Source: Phosphoribacter sp964558825
GTDB lineage: Bacteria; Actinomycetota; Actinomycetes; Actinomycetales; Dermatophilaceae
DNA length: 27,790 nt
Assembly (NCBI GenBank): GCA_964558825.1
Contig: CAZLGB010000017.1
Coordinates: 1 to 27,790, forward strand
Direction of reading: 5' to 3'
The notes under the pieces were generated by a model. It was given only the letters and a program-made list of their open reading frames with translations, did no database searches and had not been told where the DNA came from. The position numbers and the translations under genes were made by a program. Shown in pieces: positions 7,538 through 15,126 of the stretch. How positions within the stretch are numbered: position 1 is the first letter of the stretch; every line of letters starts with the position of its first letter.

Positions 7538-8022
7538 GCGCGACCCAACCGCGCGATGACCACCGCGGCGATGAGGCTGGGCAGCGCCGTGATGATGGCC
7601 AGGGCAGCCACGACACCGCCGGACGGCCACGGGCTCTGGTGGCCGAAGATCCAGGCGATCGAGACGGCATACAGCGTCATCGTCGGGACGAAGCCGGCGT
7701 TGTAGACCCGGCCGAAGCCACGCGGGATCGATCGCGCCCGGCCCTTGACGACGAACATGAGGGCGAGGACGACGCCATAGCCGATGAGGCTCAACGCCAT
7801 GCCGGCCGTGTTGCCGTTGGTGGCGGTCCACCAGCACAGCACGAGCACGATGGCGACGGCCAGGCCCACGCCGGCCGCGAACAGCGCATGCACACGCCGG
7901 TCGGCGTCGGTCATGAGGACGTCGCGTCCGACGGCCGCCAGCTGTGCCCGCGCCTCGGCAGCACTGGGCGCATCCAGGGGCTCGTCGCCACTGGCGGGCG
8001 GGGTTCGCGGCTGGTCAGACAT
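7534..8022 (-). CDS. Four-helix membrane protein of the regulator operon
   Basis: A 162-residue protein with a soluble, acidic N-terminus of about 45 residues and four predicted membrane segments (about 47-66, 73-92, 109-126, 134-156). The basic loop KGRARSIPRGFGR lies between the second and third. I do not recognise a functional family. It overlaps the membrane protein gene before it by 8 bp and the regulator gene after it by 4 bp, so all three are translationally coupled. A role as sensor partner or target of the regulator is inference only. Confidence 0.8.
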   Translation of the reverse strand: MSDQPRTPPASGDEPLDAPSAAEARAQLAAVGRDVLMTDADRRVHALFAAGVGLAVAIVLVLCWWTATNGNTAGMALSLIGYGVVLALMFVVKGRARSIPRGFGRVYNAGFVPTMTLYAVSIAWIFGHQSPWPSGGVVAALAIITALPSLIAAVVIARLGRA

Positions 8023-8428
8023 CGGCGTGCCGCCGGATGCGGGCCGCGAGGATCACGGCGGGGAGGGCGACGACCAGGGCCGCGCCGATCGCGGCCGGCC
8101 ACGCCGGCAGCTCACGCGACATGCTCCACCCGATCCAGCCGAGCGCAATCCCGAGCAGGGCGAGGGTGGCTCCCAGGGCCAGACCCGCGCGGCGATGGCC
8201 GAGGCCGGCCCGACGCTGGGCGGCCATCCCGGCGATCATCGCGAGCATGACGGCGGACATGGTGGCGGGGAGGACGAGCGCCGCGCCGGCACCTGAGCCC
8301 GCCCCACCGCGCGCGGCCACGACCATCGCCGCACAGCCGACACCAAAGGACGCGAGCATCCCTGCCCGCTGCTGCGCCGTGAACGGCTCGATCTGCTCGC
8401 CCTTGCGGGCATTGGACGTGGGGTGCAT
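8015..8428 (-). CDS. Small four-helix membrane protein, first gene of the regulator operon
   Basis: A 137-residue protein with a short polar N-terminus and four Ala/Gly-rich membrane segments (about 23-40, 48-68, 82-102, 108-128), ending in a basic tail (ARIRRH). No functional family recognised. ATG 8428 is preferred over ATG 8464 because AGGAGG lies just upstream. The promoter and operator at 8471-8508 precede it. Together with the next two genes it looks like a self-contained regulated membrane module wedged between bioA and bioF. Confidence 0.78.
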   Translation of the reverse strand: MHPTSNARKGEQIEPFTAQQRAGMLASFGVGCAAMVVAARGGAGSGAGAALVLPATMSAVMLAMIAGMAAQRRAGLGHRRAGLALGATLALLGIALGWIGWSMSRELPAWPAAIGAALVVALPAVILAARIRRHADV

Positions 8429-8470
8429 CGCTGCCTCCTGATCATCAGATGCTCCGGTTCGCATGAGTCG

Positions 8471-8508
8471 AACCTAGGCAATTACTTTCCATCTTGTCAA
8501 GTACACTT
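8471..8508 (-). promoter_or_regulatory. Promoter and candidate operator of the membrane/regulator operon
   Basis: On the reverse strand TTGACA (8495-8500) is followed after 18 bases by TAGGTT (8471-8476), a good vegetative promoter for an actinobacterium. An inverted repeat with arms AAGT and ACTT (8499-8508) overlaps the -35 box, a typical position for a repressor, perhaps the operon's own winged-helix protein (inference). The stretch is AT-rich compared with its surroundings. Confidence 0.6.
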
Positions 8509-8557
8509 TCGCGAAGCCCCCTGGGCTCCGCACCGGGCGGGTGAGAGGATCACGGGC

Positions 8558-9679
8558 GTGACCGCGTTCCTCGACTGGCTGGCTGCCGCCTCCCGCACCC
8601 GCGCCGAGCGCGGCCTGGTCCGCTCGACGACGGTCAGCGAGCCCGGATTGCTCGACCTGGCCGGCAACGACTACCTCGGCCTGCGCCACCACCCGCGGGT
8701 CATCGCTGGGGCGGTGGAGGCGGCCACGGCATACGGCGGCGGGGCGGGCGCCTCACGCCTCGTGACGGGCACCCTGCCGGTGCACGCCGAGCTGGAGGCG
8801 GCCCTCGCAGCGCTGACCGGATCGCCTGCGGGGCTCGTCTTCTCGACGGGGTATGCCGCCAACCTCGCCGCGATCACGGCCCTCACCGACGCCGACACCC
8901 TCGTCGTCAGCGACGCCCACGTGCACGCCTCGCTCGTCGACGCCAGCCGGCTCTCGCGGGCCAGGGTCGCCATCGCCCGGCACAACGACGTCGCTCACGT
9001 GCGCGAGTTGCTCGCCTCCCAAGGCCGCGGCGGGCGGGCGCTCGTGGTCGTCGAGTCGGTCTATTCGGTGCTCGGTGACGCCGCTCCGCTCGGAGATCTC
9101 GTCGAGGTATGCCGCGCTCACGGCGCCGTGCTCGTCGTCGACGAGGCCCATGCGCTCGGGGTGGTTGGCGACCGCGGCGAGGGGCTGGCCGCCGGGCTCG
9201 GCATCACCGATCATCCAGACGTCGTGCTGACCCTTACTCTGTCGAAATCCCTTGGCGCACAAGGCGGCGCGATCCTTGCGCATGGCGCCGTGAGGGATCA
9301 CCTGGTCAACACGGCACGGTCCTTCATCTACGACACCGGGCTCGCGCCCGCGCCGGCTGGGTCAGCCCTGGCCGCCCTCGCGGTGCTCGACGAGTCGCCG
9401 GCACTGCCAAAACAGGTGCGCGACAACGCAGCTCGGCTGGCCGAGGCCTGCGGGGTCGAGCAGCCGGCTGGCGCAGTGCTCTCGCGGATGATGCCCGGGC
9501 CGCTCGAAGCGCTGGCCGCTGTCGACGTGGCGCGCGCCCAGGGGCTGCGGATCGGTTGCTTCCGGCCGCCGTCGACCCCTGACGGATCCTCACGGCTGCG
9601 CCTCACCGCCCACGCCGACCACGGCAGCGCCCAGCTCGACCACGCCTGCGCCGTGCTGGGCGAGATCACCCGTGACTGA
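8558..9679 (+). CDS. bioF: 8-amino-7-oxononanoate synthase
   Basis: A 373-residue alpha-oxoamine synthase that joins pimeloyl thioester and alanine to give KAPA, the step before BioA. Typical features are LDLAGNDYLGLRHHPRV near the N-terminus, GGGAGASRLVTGT, VVDEAHALGVVG, and the PLP lysine Lys230 in TLSKSLGAQGGA. GTG 8558 is chosen because the protein then begins in the usual way (MTAFLDWLA) and GAGAGGA precedes it; the frame is open upstream but crosses the divergent promoter. The stop lies 8 bp inside bioD. It is slightly short for the family near the C-terminus, but all catalytic blocks are present. Confidence 0.95.
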   Translation: MTAFLDWLAAASRTRAERGLVRSTTVSEPGLLDLAGNDYLGLRHHPRVIAGAVEAATAYGGGAGASRLVTGTLPVHAELEAALAALTGSPAGLVFSTGYAANLAAITALTDADTLVVSDAHVHASLVDASRLSRARVAIARHNDVAHVRELLASQGRGGRALVVVESVYSVLGDAAPLGDLVEVCRAHGAVLVVDEAHALGVVGDRGEGLAAGLGITDHPDVVLTLTLSKSLGAQGGAILAHGAVRDHLVNTARSFIYDTGLAPAPAGSALAALAVLDESPALPKQVRDNAARLAEACGVEQPAGAVLSRMMPGPLEALAAVDVARAQGLRIGCFRPPSTPDGSSRLRLTAHADHGSAQLDHACAVLGEITRD

Positions 9680-10433
9680 CCCGCGATCGCTGCCGCGCGT
9701 CGTCGTCGTCACCGGCACGTCCACGGGTGTCGGCAAGACCATTGCCACCGCCGCATTGCTTGTTGCGTTGCGAGAGCGCGGGTTTCGCGTCGCCGTCGTC
9801 AAGCCCGCGCAGACGGGCGTCGGGCCCGGCGAGCCAGGTGACCTGCACGAGGTATGCCGGCTCGCCGGCGTGATCGGTGTCGCCCCGGACGACGGCCCGC
9901 CAGCCGACGGAGCGGCGAGAGTCACGGCATACGAGGGCGTGCGCTTGCGCGACCCGCTCGCACCGGCGGCGGCCGCGCGCCGCGAGGGCGTGCCGCTCCC
10001 GACGGTGGCCGAGCACGCCCGAGGCATCGCCCTGCTGAGCGCCACGCATGACGCCATCCTCGTCGAGGGCGCTGGGGGGCTGCTCGTCGAGCTCGACTCG
10101 GCTGGGGGCACGCTGGCGGATCTCGCCCAGCACCTGCAGGCCCGGGGCGAAGACGTCGGAGTGGTGCTCGTCAGCGCGCCCGGCCTGGGCACCCTCAACC
10201 ACACGGCGCTCACCGCCGAGGCGTTGCGCGCCCGGTCGCTGCCACTCGTCGGAGTGCTTGTCGGCTCGTGGCCGCATCCGCCCGAGCAGCCTGATCTCGC
10301 CATGACCGAGAACCTCACCGACCTGCCCCGCGCTGCCGGCGCGCCGCTGCTCGGGGTCATCCCGGACGGGGCTGGTGCCTTGCTGCCGGCCGAATTCGTC
10401 GCGACCGCGTCCTCGTGGTTGACTCGCGATTGA
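9672..10433 (+). CDS. bioD: ATP-dependent dethiobiotin synthetase
   Basis: A 253-residue P-loop enzyme that carboxylates diaminopelargonate and closes the ureido ring to give dethiobiotin, BioB's substrate. The N-terminal P-loop is VVTGTSTGVGKT. VAVVKPAQTG carries the conserved lysine, VEGAGGLLVEL is the BioD magnesium/substrate loop, and SAPGLGTLNHTALTAEAL follows. GTG 9672 overlaps the end of bioF by 8 bp, giving translational coupling. With bioB-bsaP-bioA upstream, the window holds the whole KAPA-to-biotin branch, but no bioC/bioH-type pimeloyl genes. Confidence 0.95.
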   Translation: MTDPRSLPRVVVVTGTSTGVGKTIATAALLVALRERGFRVAVVKPAQTGVGPGEPGDLHEVCRLAGVIGVAPDDGPPADGAARVTAYEGVRLRDPLAPAAAARREGVPLPTVAEHARGIALLSATHDAILVEGAGGLLVELDSAGGTLADLAQHLQARGEDVGVVLVSAPGLGTLNHTALTAEALRARSLPLVGVLVGSWPHPPEQPDLAMTENLTDLPRAAGAPLLGVIPDGAGALLPAEFVATASSWLTRD

Positions 10434-10441
10434 ATAGGCCC

Positions 10442-10936
10442 ATGACCCGGGTGACGATGATCTGCAGCGGCAACATCTGTCGCTCGCCGATGGCCGAGAT
10501 CATCCTGCGTCACCTGCTCGACGAGGCCGGCGTCGACTCGGTCGACGTGGACTCTGCGGGGATCGGCGACTGGCACATCGGCGAGGGCGCTGATCCCCGC
10601 ACGGTGGCGGTCCTGCAGCGCCACGGCTATGACGGATCTGCCCACCGGGCAAGCCAATTCGACGCGAGCACCTTCGCGTCCTATGACCTCGTCCTCGCTG
10701 CCGATCGGGGCCATGTGCGTGCTCTCCAGCGCGGCGCCCGCACGGATGCCGACCGGGCCAAGATCCGTTTGCTGCGCGAATATGACCCCGAGGCCGTTGC
10801 TGCGGGCACGCTCGAGCTGGACGACCCCTGGTATGGCGGGACCGCCGATTTCGAGCGCTGCCTCTCCGAGGTCGAGGCGGCCTGCCGCGGCCTCGCCTCC
10901 GAGCTGCAGCGCGACCTCGACCGGGCCAGCTCGTGA
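10442..10936 (+). CDS. Low-molecular-weight protein tyrosine phosphatase
   Basis: A 164-residue phosphatase. The catalytic P-loop CSGNICRS (Cys8 to Arg14) is at the N-terminus, and the general acid Asp128 lies in DDPWYGG. Family members (PtpA type) dephosphorylate tyrosines in bacterial or host proteins; the substrate here is unknown. ATG 10442 is 8 bases after the bioD stop, and the frame extends upstream only as overlap with bioD. It is probably co-transcribed with bioF-bioD, though nothing known ties it to biotin. Confidence 0.93.
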   Translation: MTRVTMICSGNICRSPMAEIILRHLLDEAGVDSVDVDSAGIGDWHIGEGADPRTVAVLQRHGYDGSAHRASQFDASTFASYDLVLAADRGHVRALQRGARTDADRAKIRLLREYDPEAVAAGTLELDDPWYGGTADFERCLSEVEAACRGLASELQRDLDRASS

Positions 10937-10951
10937 CCCGCCGCACGGCCT

Positions 10952-10978
10952 GAGCGCTCGGCGCACGAGCCGGCGCTC
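10952..10978 (+). terminator. Candidate terminator hairpin after the phosphatase gene
   Basis: GAGCGC pairs with GCGCTC and CGGC with GCCG around a 6-base loop, with one bulged T. It starts 15 bases after the phosphatase stop and no T-run follows, as is common in actinobacteria. Confidence 0.4.
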
Positions 10979-11034
10979 GCCTCGGCAGCTGACACACGCC
11001 GTGGCCGACCGACGCGATCTGGGAGGATGGCGCC

Positions 11035-12453
11035 ATGCCCTCGCTCGGTGAGTTGGAGCCCCCCATTGCCCTCGGCGCACTCGACGGGCGCTACCGGCCG
11101 ACGGTGGCGCCGTTGGTCGACCATCTCTCCGAGGCCGCGCTCAACCGCGAGCGGGTCCGCGTCGAGGTCGAGTGGCTCATCCACCTCACGACGCATGCCG
11201 TGGTGCCAGGTGTGCGCGCACTGACCGACGCCGAGCAGACCGCCCTGCGTCAGGTCGTCGACGACTTCGGCGCGACCGAGATCGCCGCCCTCGCCGACAT
11301 CGAGCGGGTGACGGTGCACGACGTCAAGGCCGTCGAGTACTTCCTCAAGCAGCGCCTCGCCGCTCTCGCACCCGATCCGGCCGACGCGGGCATCGGCGAG
11401 CTCGTCCACTTCGCCTGCACGAGCGAGGACGTCAACAACCTCGCCTATGCCCTCATGGTCAAGGGGGCCGTCGAGCAGGTCTGGCGCCCGCGCGCCGAGG
11501 CGCTCGTCGCTCAGCTCGCCGACCTCGCTCGCGACCAGGCCGCCACGCCGATGCTCGCCCACACCCACGGTCAGCCGGCCACGCCGACGACCCTCGGCAA
11601 GGAGCTGGCCGTGCTGGCCTGGCGCTTGCAGCGCCAGCTTGCCCGGGTGCGCGGCGCGGCATACCTCGGCAAGCTCAACGGTGCGACCGGCACCTATGGC
11701 GCGCACCTCGCCGCGGTGCCCGACCACGACTGGCAGGCCACCTCGCGAGCGTTTGTGGAAAGCCTTGGGCTGCAATGGAATCCACTGACCACTCAGATCG
11801 AGAGCCACGACTGGCAGGCCGAGCTCTATGCCGATGTGGCCCGCTTCAATCGCATCCTCCACGGGCTCGCCCAGGATGTGTGGACCTACATCTCGATGGG
11901 CTATTTCGCCCAAGTGCGCGGTCAGGGCACGGTCGGCAGCTCGACCATGCCGCACAAGGTCAACCCCATTCGCTTCGAAAACGCCGAGGCCAACCTCGAG
12001 GTCTCGTGCGCGCTGCTCGACGTGCTCGCCTCGACGCTCGTCGAGAGCCGCATGCAGCGCGACCTCACCGACTCGTCGATGCAGCGCAACATCGGCACGG
12101 CCTTCGGCCACTCGCTGCTCGCGATCGACAATGTATGCCGTGGCCTCGCCGGGCTCGACGCGGTGCCCGAGCGGATGGCTCAGGACCTCGACGCCAACTG
12201 GGAGGTCCTCGCCGAGCCGATCCAGTCGGCGATGAGAGCCCTTGCCGCGCAAGGAATCTCGGGGATGGACAATCCCTACGAGCGACTCAAGGAGCTGACG
12301 AGGGGCCGACGGATCGGCGAGCCTGAGCTGCGCGAGTTCATCGCCGGTCTCGGCCTGCCCGCCGAGGTCGAGGCGCGGCTGCAGACGCTCACGCCGGCGA
12401 GCTACACCGGCCTCGCGGCGAGCCTGGTGGAGCACCTCGCCGACGCCCCCTGA
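11035..12453 (+). CDS. purB: Adenylosuccinate lyase
   Basis: A 472-residue fumarase-superfamily enzyme. It acts twice in purine synthesis, cleaving SAICAR to AICAR and adenylosuccinate to AMP. The superfamily signature is GSSTMPHKVNP (from about residue 301, with the flexible catalytic-serine loop). ACTSEDVNNLAYA and AHTHGQPATPTTLGKE are the other active-site blocks. The N-terminus (IALGALDGRYR) matches the longer E. coli-type PurB. ATG 11035 has GGGAGGA at good spacing. The arginine after a rare GTA codon in NVCRG comes from a GTATGCCG octamer (12133-12140). It is monocistronic, with a hairpin after the stop. Confidence 0.97.
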   Translation: MPSLGELEPPIALGALDGRYRPTVAPLVDHLSEAALNRERVRVEVEWLIHLTTHAVVPGVRALTDAEQTALRQVVDDFGATEIAALADIERVTVHDVKAVEYFLKQRLAALAPDPADAGIGELVHFACTSEDVNNLAYALMVKGAVEQVWRPRAEALVAQLADLARDQAATPMLAHTHGQPATPTTLGKELAVLAWRLQRQLARVRGAAYLGKLNGATGTYGAHLAAVPDHDWQATSRAFVESLGLQWNPLTTQIESHDWQAELYADVARFNRILHGLAQDVWTYISMGYFAQVRGQGTVGSSTMPHKVNPIRFENAEANLEVSCALLDVLASTLVESRMQRDLTDSSMQRNIGTAFGHSLLAIDNVCRGLAGLDAVPERMAQDLDANWEVLAEPIQSAMRALAAQGISGMDNPYERLKELTRGRRIGEPELREFIAGLGLPAEVEARLQTLTPASYTGLAASLVEHLADAP

Positions 12454-12477
12454 GCAGGTCCCGCCCCACCCGTTCGA

Positions 12478-12491
12478 CCCCGCAGCCGGGG
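12478..12491 (+). terminator. Candidate terminator hairpin after purB
   Basis: CCCCG (12478-12482) and CGGGG (12487-12491) form a short GC hairpin with a 4-base loop, 24 bases after the purB stop. No T-run follows. It also abuts the promoter of the next gene. Confidence 0.3.
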
Positions 12492-12500
12492 CGCCCGGCA

Positions 12501-12506
12501 TACCCT
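12501..12506 (+). promoter_or_regulatory. -10 box of a leaderless promoter for the YjbR-like gene
   Basis: TACCCT fits TANNNT and ends 6 bases before ATG 12513. Its first three bases are the last three of an octamer copy (12496-12503), so the octamer and the promoter share sequence. Confidence 0.42.
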
Positions 12507-12512
12507 CGAAGG

Positions 12513-12929
12513 ATGAGCAGGCAGGCACGGGCGCGCATCGGTGACCTCCACGCGGCGGCGACCCGCCTCCCCGACGTGACCTGGGAGGGCGAGCTGCCCC
12601 GGGTGACCTATCAGGTGGGCGGCAAGGCCTTCGCGAGCTTTCGCGGCCCCCGCAAGGACGCCGTCGACGCCGCAGGTCAGCTGCTCCCCGACGTCTGGGT
12701 CATCTGGACGCCGGACCTCGGGGCCAAGGAGGCCCTCGTCCAGGACCCCGCCTCACCGTGCTTCACGACGAGTCACTTCAACGGCTATCGTGCCGTGCTG
12801 TTGCGCGAGAGCGAGATCGGGCAGCTGAGCCGCGCCGAGCTGGGCGAGCTCATCGAGGATGCGTGGTTGGCTCGAGCCCCCAAACGCCTCGCGGCCTCGT
12901 GGCTGTCAGATCGTCACGAGCTCGGCTGA
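12513..12929 (+). CDS. MmcQ/YjbR family protein
   Basis: A 138-residue protein of the YjbR/MmcQ (CyaY-like fold) family. Family features are the early strand VTWEGELPRVTYQVGGKAFA, the central segment VWVIWTPDLGAKEALVQ, PCFTTSHFNGYRAVLL, and a C-terminal helix ending in EDAWLARAPKRLA. Members are often labelled DNA-binding from the structure alone; no function is established. ATG 12513 is supported by the -10 box just upstream. It stands alone between purB and the broken deacetylase gene. Confidence 0.85.
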   Translation: MSRQARARIGDLHAAATRLPDVTWEGELPRVTYQVGGKAFASFRGPRKDAVDAAGQLLPDVWVIWTPDLGAKEALVQDPASPCFTTSHFNGYRAVLLRESEIGQLSRAELGELIEDAWLARAPKRLAASWLSDRHELG

Positions 12930-12974
12930 CCCTCGACTCAACTCGGGGCGCTGCTGAGGCGTCTGAGGAGCAGA

Positions 12975-12994
12975 GGGTGGACCAGGGGCCACCC
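12975..12994 (+). terminator. Candidate terminator hairpin after the YjbR-like gene
   Basis: GGGTGG (12975-12980) pairs with CCACCC (12989-12994) around an 8-base loop, 45 bases after the stop. There is no T-run. Confidence 0.3.
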
Positions 12995-13037
12995 CCGCGC
13001 CCGGGTCCGACCGGCCCGCATCCCCCGAGGATTTGCC

Positions 13038-13912
13038 ATGCCGCTTCGCCATGCCCGTATGCCGTTGCGCCCCAACCGTTCCCGCGTCACCACCGGGGCG
13101 CGCGTCGCATCCGTCCTCGCGGTCTTGAGCCTCTTCGGGCTGGCCGGGATCGTCGATGCTGCCTCGACTTAGGGACGTTCGGGCAAGTCCTCGACCGGGG
13201 CGAGCACCACCGCGGGTCCGACGCCGGCAGCCTCCGCGTCGCCCACGACGGCCACACCGAGCGCATCCTCACAGACGACACCAACGACGACTCCCTCACC
13301 CACGCGTGCGACGAGGGCACCGGCCACGACGGCACCGACGACCGCCACCACTCCCGCGCCGTTGGGGGGGTGGTCGTCTACCTCACCTTCGACGACGGCC
13401 CGGGCCCGGCCACGCCTGAGGTGCTCGAGTTGCTCGCGCGCTATCACGCCCGCGCGACCTTCGCGCTGATCGGTCAGCAGGCCGCTGCCAATCCGGCTCT
13501 CGTCAGCAGGATCCGCGCGGGCGGACACGTCATCGTCAACCACACGTGGGACCACCCCGACCTCACGCTGCTGAGCACCGAGCAGATCGACGGCGAGCTG
13601 CAACGGACCGAGGGGGTCCTCGGGCCGCTGCGCTGCGACCGGCCGCCTTACGGCGCCACGTCGACCCGGGTCGCCGCCGCGATCGCCGCTCGTGGCGAGC
13701 GTCAGCTGCTGTGGGACGTGGACCCGGCCGACTGGTCCCGGCCGGGAGCCGAGGTGATCGCGGCCACCGTGCTGGCCCAGGTCCGGAGCGGCTCGATCGT
13801 CCTGCTGCATGACGGTGGCGGGGACCGGTCACAAACCGTGACCGCCCTGGAGACGATCCTGCGTGAGCTCTCTGCCCGGGGGTTTGCCCTCACGAGCGTG
13901 CGCGGCTGCTGA
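13038..13912 (+). pseudogene. Secreted polysaccharide deacetylase (NodB domain), broken by a stop codon and a frameshift
   Basis: ATG 13038 has GAGGA upstream and opens a signal peptide: a basic N-terminus rich in Arg, a hydrophobic core (SVLAVLSLFGLAGIV) and a likely cut after VDA. In the same frame an amber stop TAG follows at 13170-13172, and then about 60 codons of a Thr/Pro/Ala/Ser linker. At a run of seven G (13364-13370) the frame shifts into an intact NodB domain ending at 13912. The domain has TFDDGPG (metal Asp), HTWDHP (metal His), RPPYGA, WDVDPADW and VLLHDGGG. One extra G would join linker and catalytic domain. Such enzymes N-deacetylate peptidoglycan or chitin-like polymers outside the membrane. 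Two independent lesions argue for a real pseudogene; an error in the G-run is possible. Confidence 0.8.
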
Positions 13913-13957
13913 GGGCCGCCGATGGACCCCGACGCCCAGAGCGACCCCCAGGCGCGG

Positions 13958-14392
13958 CTATGCCGCTGCTGCGCCGCCTGACTCGCCGGCACCCGCCGTG
14001 CTCGAGAGTGCGCACGTGGGCGTGCCGCCCGGCATCCGGTGGCGGTGCGTCGCCACCCACTCATAGACCGCACCGGCCAGCGGAGCCAGGGCCCGCGACC
14101 CGAGCAAGGCCCCACCCGGGCGCAGCAGCGGCCCACCGGTGCGCAGGATGCCCGCCCACGCGCGATGCCCATAGCTGACCCGTCCGGAGGTGTCGACGAA
14201 GGGCATCTCCCGGGCGGCCCGCTCGGGGTCGACGCCCCACGCCCCCAGGTCCAGTGACTGCATGGGGCGGATCTCGACGTCGACGGCCAGGTGGCGGCCG
14301 ACCCACCGCGCCGTGCGCGTGCAAAACCCACAGTCGGCGTCGTAGAGCATGAGCGCCCGAGCGGGCACCCGGCATACCTCTGGCTCGGCCAT
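13958..14392 (-). CDS. DCC family thiol-disulfide oxidoreductase-like protein (DUF393)
   Basis: A 144-residue protein with the DCC motif YDADCGFCTRTARWV near residues 17-31, where DxxCGFC gives a thioredoxin-like CxxC pair. PMQSLDL, DTSGRVSYGHRAW and a Pro-rich region follow, as in the DUF393 family. The biochemical role is unknown; a redox function is inferred from the CxxC. The last 20 or so residues are low complexity (Ser, Ala, Gly). The start is 11 bases after the glyoxalase-like stop, so the two are probably one operon. It converges on the broken deacetylase gene. Confidence 0.85.
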   Translation of the reverse strand: MAEPEVCRVPARALMLYDADCGFCTRTARWVGRHLAVDVEIRPMQSLDLGAWGVDPERAAREMPFVDTSGRVSYGHRAWAGILRTGGPLLRPGGALLGSRALAPLAGAVYEWVATHRHRMPGGTPTCALSSTAGAGESGGAAAA

Positions 14393-14403
14393 CGGCAGCG
14401 GCC

Positions 14404-15048
14404 TCAGACGGTGACCCGACCCTCAGGAGTGAGGAAGTCGACGGCCATGATGCCCGGGGTGCCGCGCGGGGCGACGAAGGAGAACTGCAGCGTGTTGGGC
14501 GTGTAGTCGGAGTCGACGCCGAGCCAGCTGCGAACCCGGTCGGGGTCGCCGGCGATGGTCAGCCCCGCCAGGCTGACGTCGGAGGTGCCGTCGGTCGAGG
14601 GGTGCGGCGTGCCCGGTGCCCACTCGATGAAGAACGGCAGCTGCGCGTCGCAGAGCAGTCCCTTGACCCCCAGTTGGCGCCACCGCAACTCACGCCCGTC
14701 AGGGGTATGCCGGTAGCCCTCGGCCGAGCTGCGCTCGAGGCGCCGCTCGATGGCGGAGATGTCGTCGACGCGGACCACCCAGCCGAGCCACCCGCCGCCG
14801 GCCTCGGAGCGCTGGCGGACGGCCTGCCCGAAGGGGGCCTTGTCCGACGCGGGGTGGTCGAGCACCTCGACGACCTCGACATAGCGGTCGCCGACGAGCG
14901 GCAGGATCACGTTGCGCGTGCCGAAGCGGGGGTGGATCCCCCCGTCGACCGGTGCCACCCCGATCAGCTTGGCGAGCCGCTCAGCAGTGGCATGGAGGCC
15001 GTCGTGCTCCGCTGCGTAGGAGACGTGGTCAACGCGCATGCCGATCAT
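14404..15048 (-). CDS. VOC family (glyoxalase-like domain) protein
   Basis: A 214-residue protein beginning MIGMRVDHVSYAAEHDGL, the usual first strand of glyoxalase-like proteins with an early metal-ligand His. GGIHPRFGTRNVILPL, RYVEVVEVLDHP and PFFIEWAPGTPHP follow. This arrangement matches the Glyoxalase_3-type actinobacterial proteins of unknown substrate. ATG 15048 is chosen over ATG 15093 because the conserved domain begins right after it; ATG 15039 is an alternative. No Shine-Dalgarno is visible. It lies 78 bases after the methyltransferase gene and 11 bases before the DCC gene on the same strand. Confidence 0.82.
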   Translation of the reverse strand: MIGMRVDHVSYAAEHDGLHATAERLAKLIGVAPVDGGIHPRFGTRNVILPLVGDRYVEVVEVLDHPASDKAPFGQAVRQRSEAGGGWLGWVVRVDDISAIERRLERSSAEGYRHTPDGRELRWRQLGVKGLLCDAQLPFFIEWAPGTPHPSTDGTSDVSLAGLTIAGDPDRVRSWLGVDSDYTPNTLQFSFVAPRGTPGIMAVDFLTPEGRVTV

Positions 15049-15126
15049 GGTGACACAGGTCAAGGGGTGCTCTTGACCACTGCCCCAGCGCACGACCGAC
15101 CGGCCCTGCGGGTGAAAGCGCTTCGA

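Noticed and set aside
13170..13172. Recoding of the amber codon in the deacetylase gene
   Set aside because: Other genes in the window (cysA, the kinase, the DCC gene) end in TAG, and the gene also has a frameshift; decay is the simpler reading.
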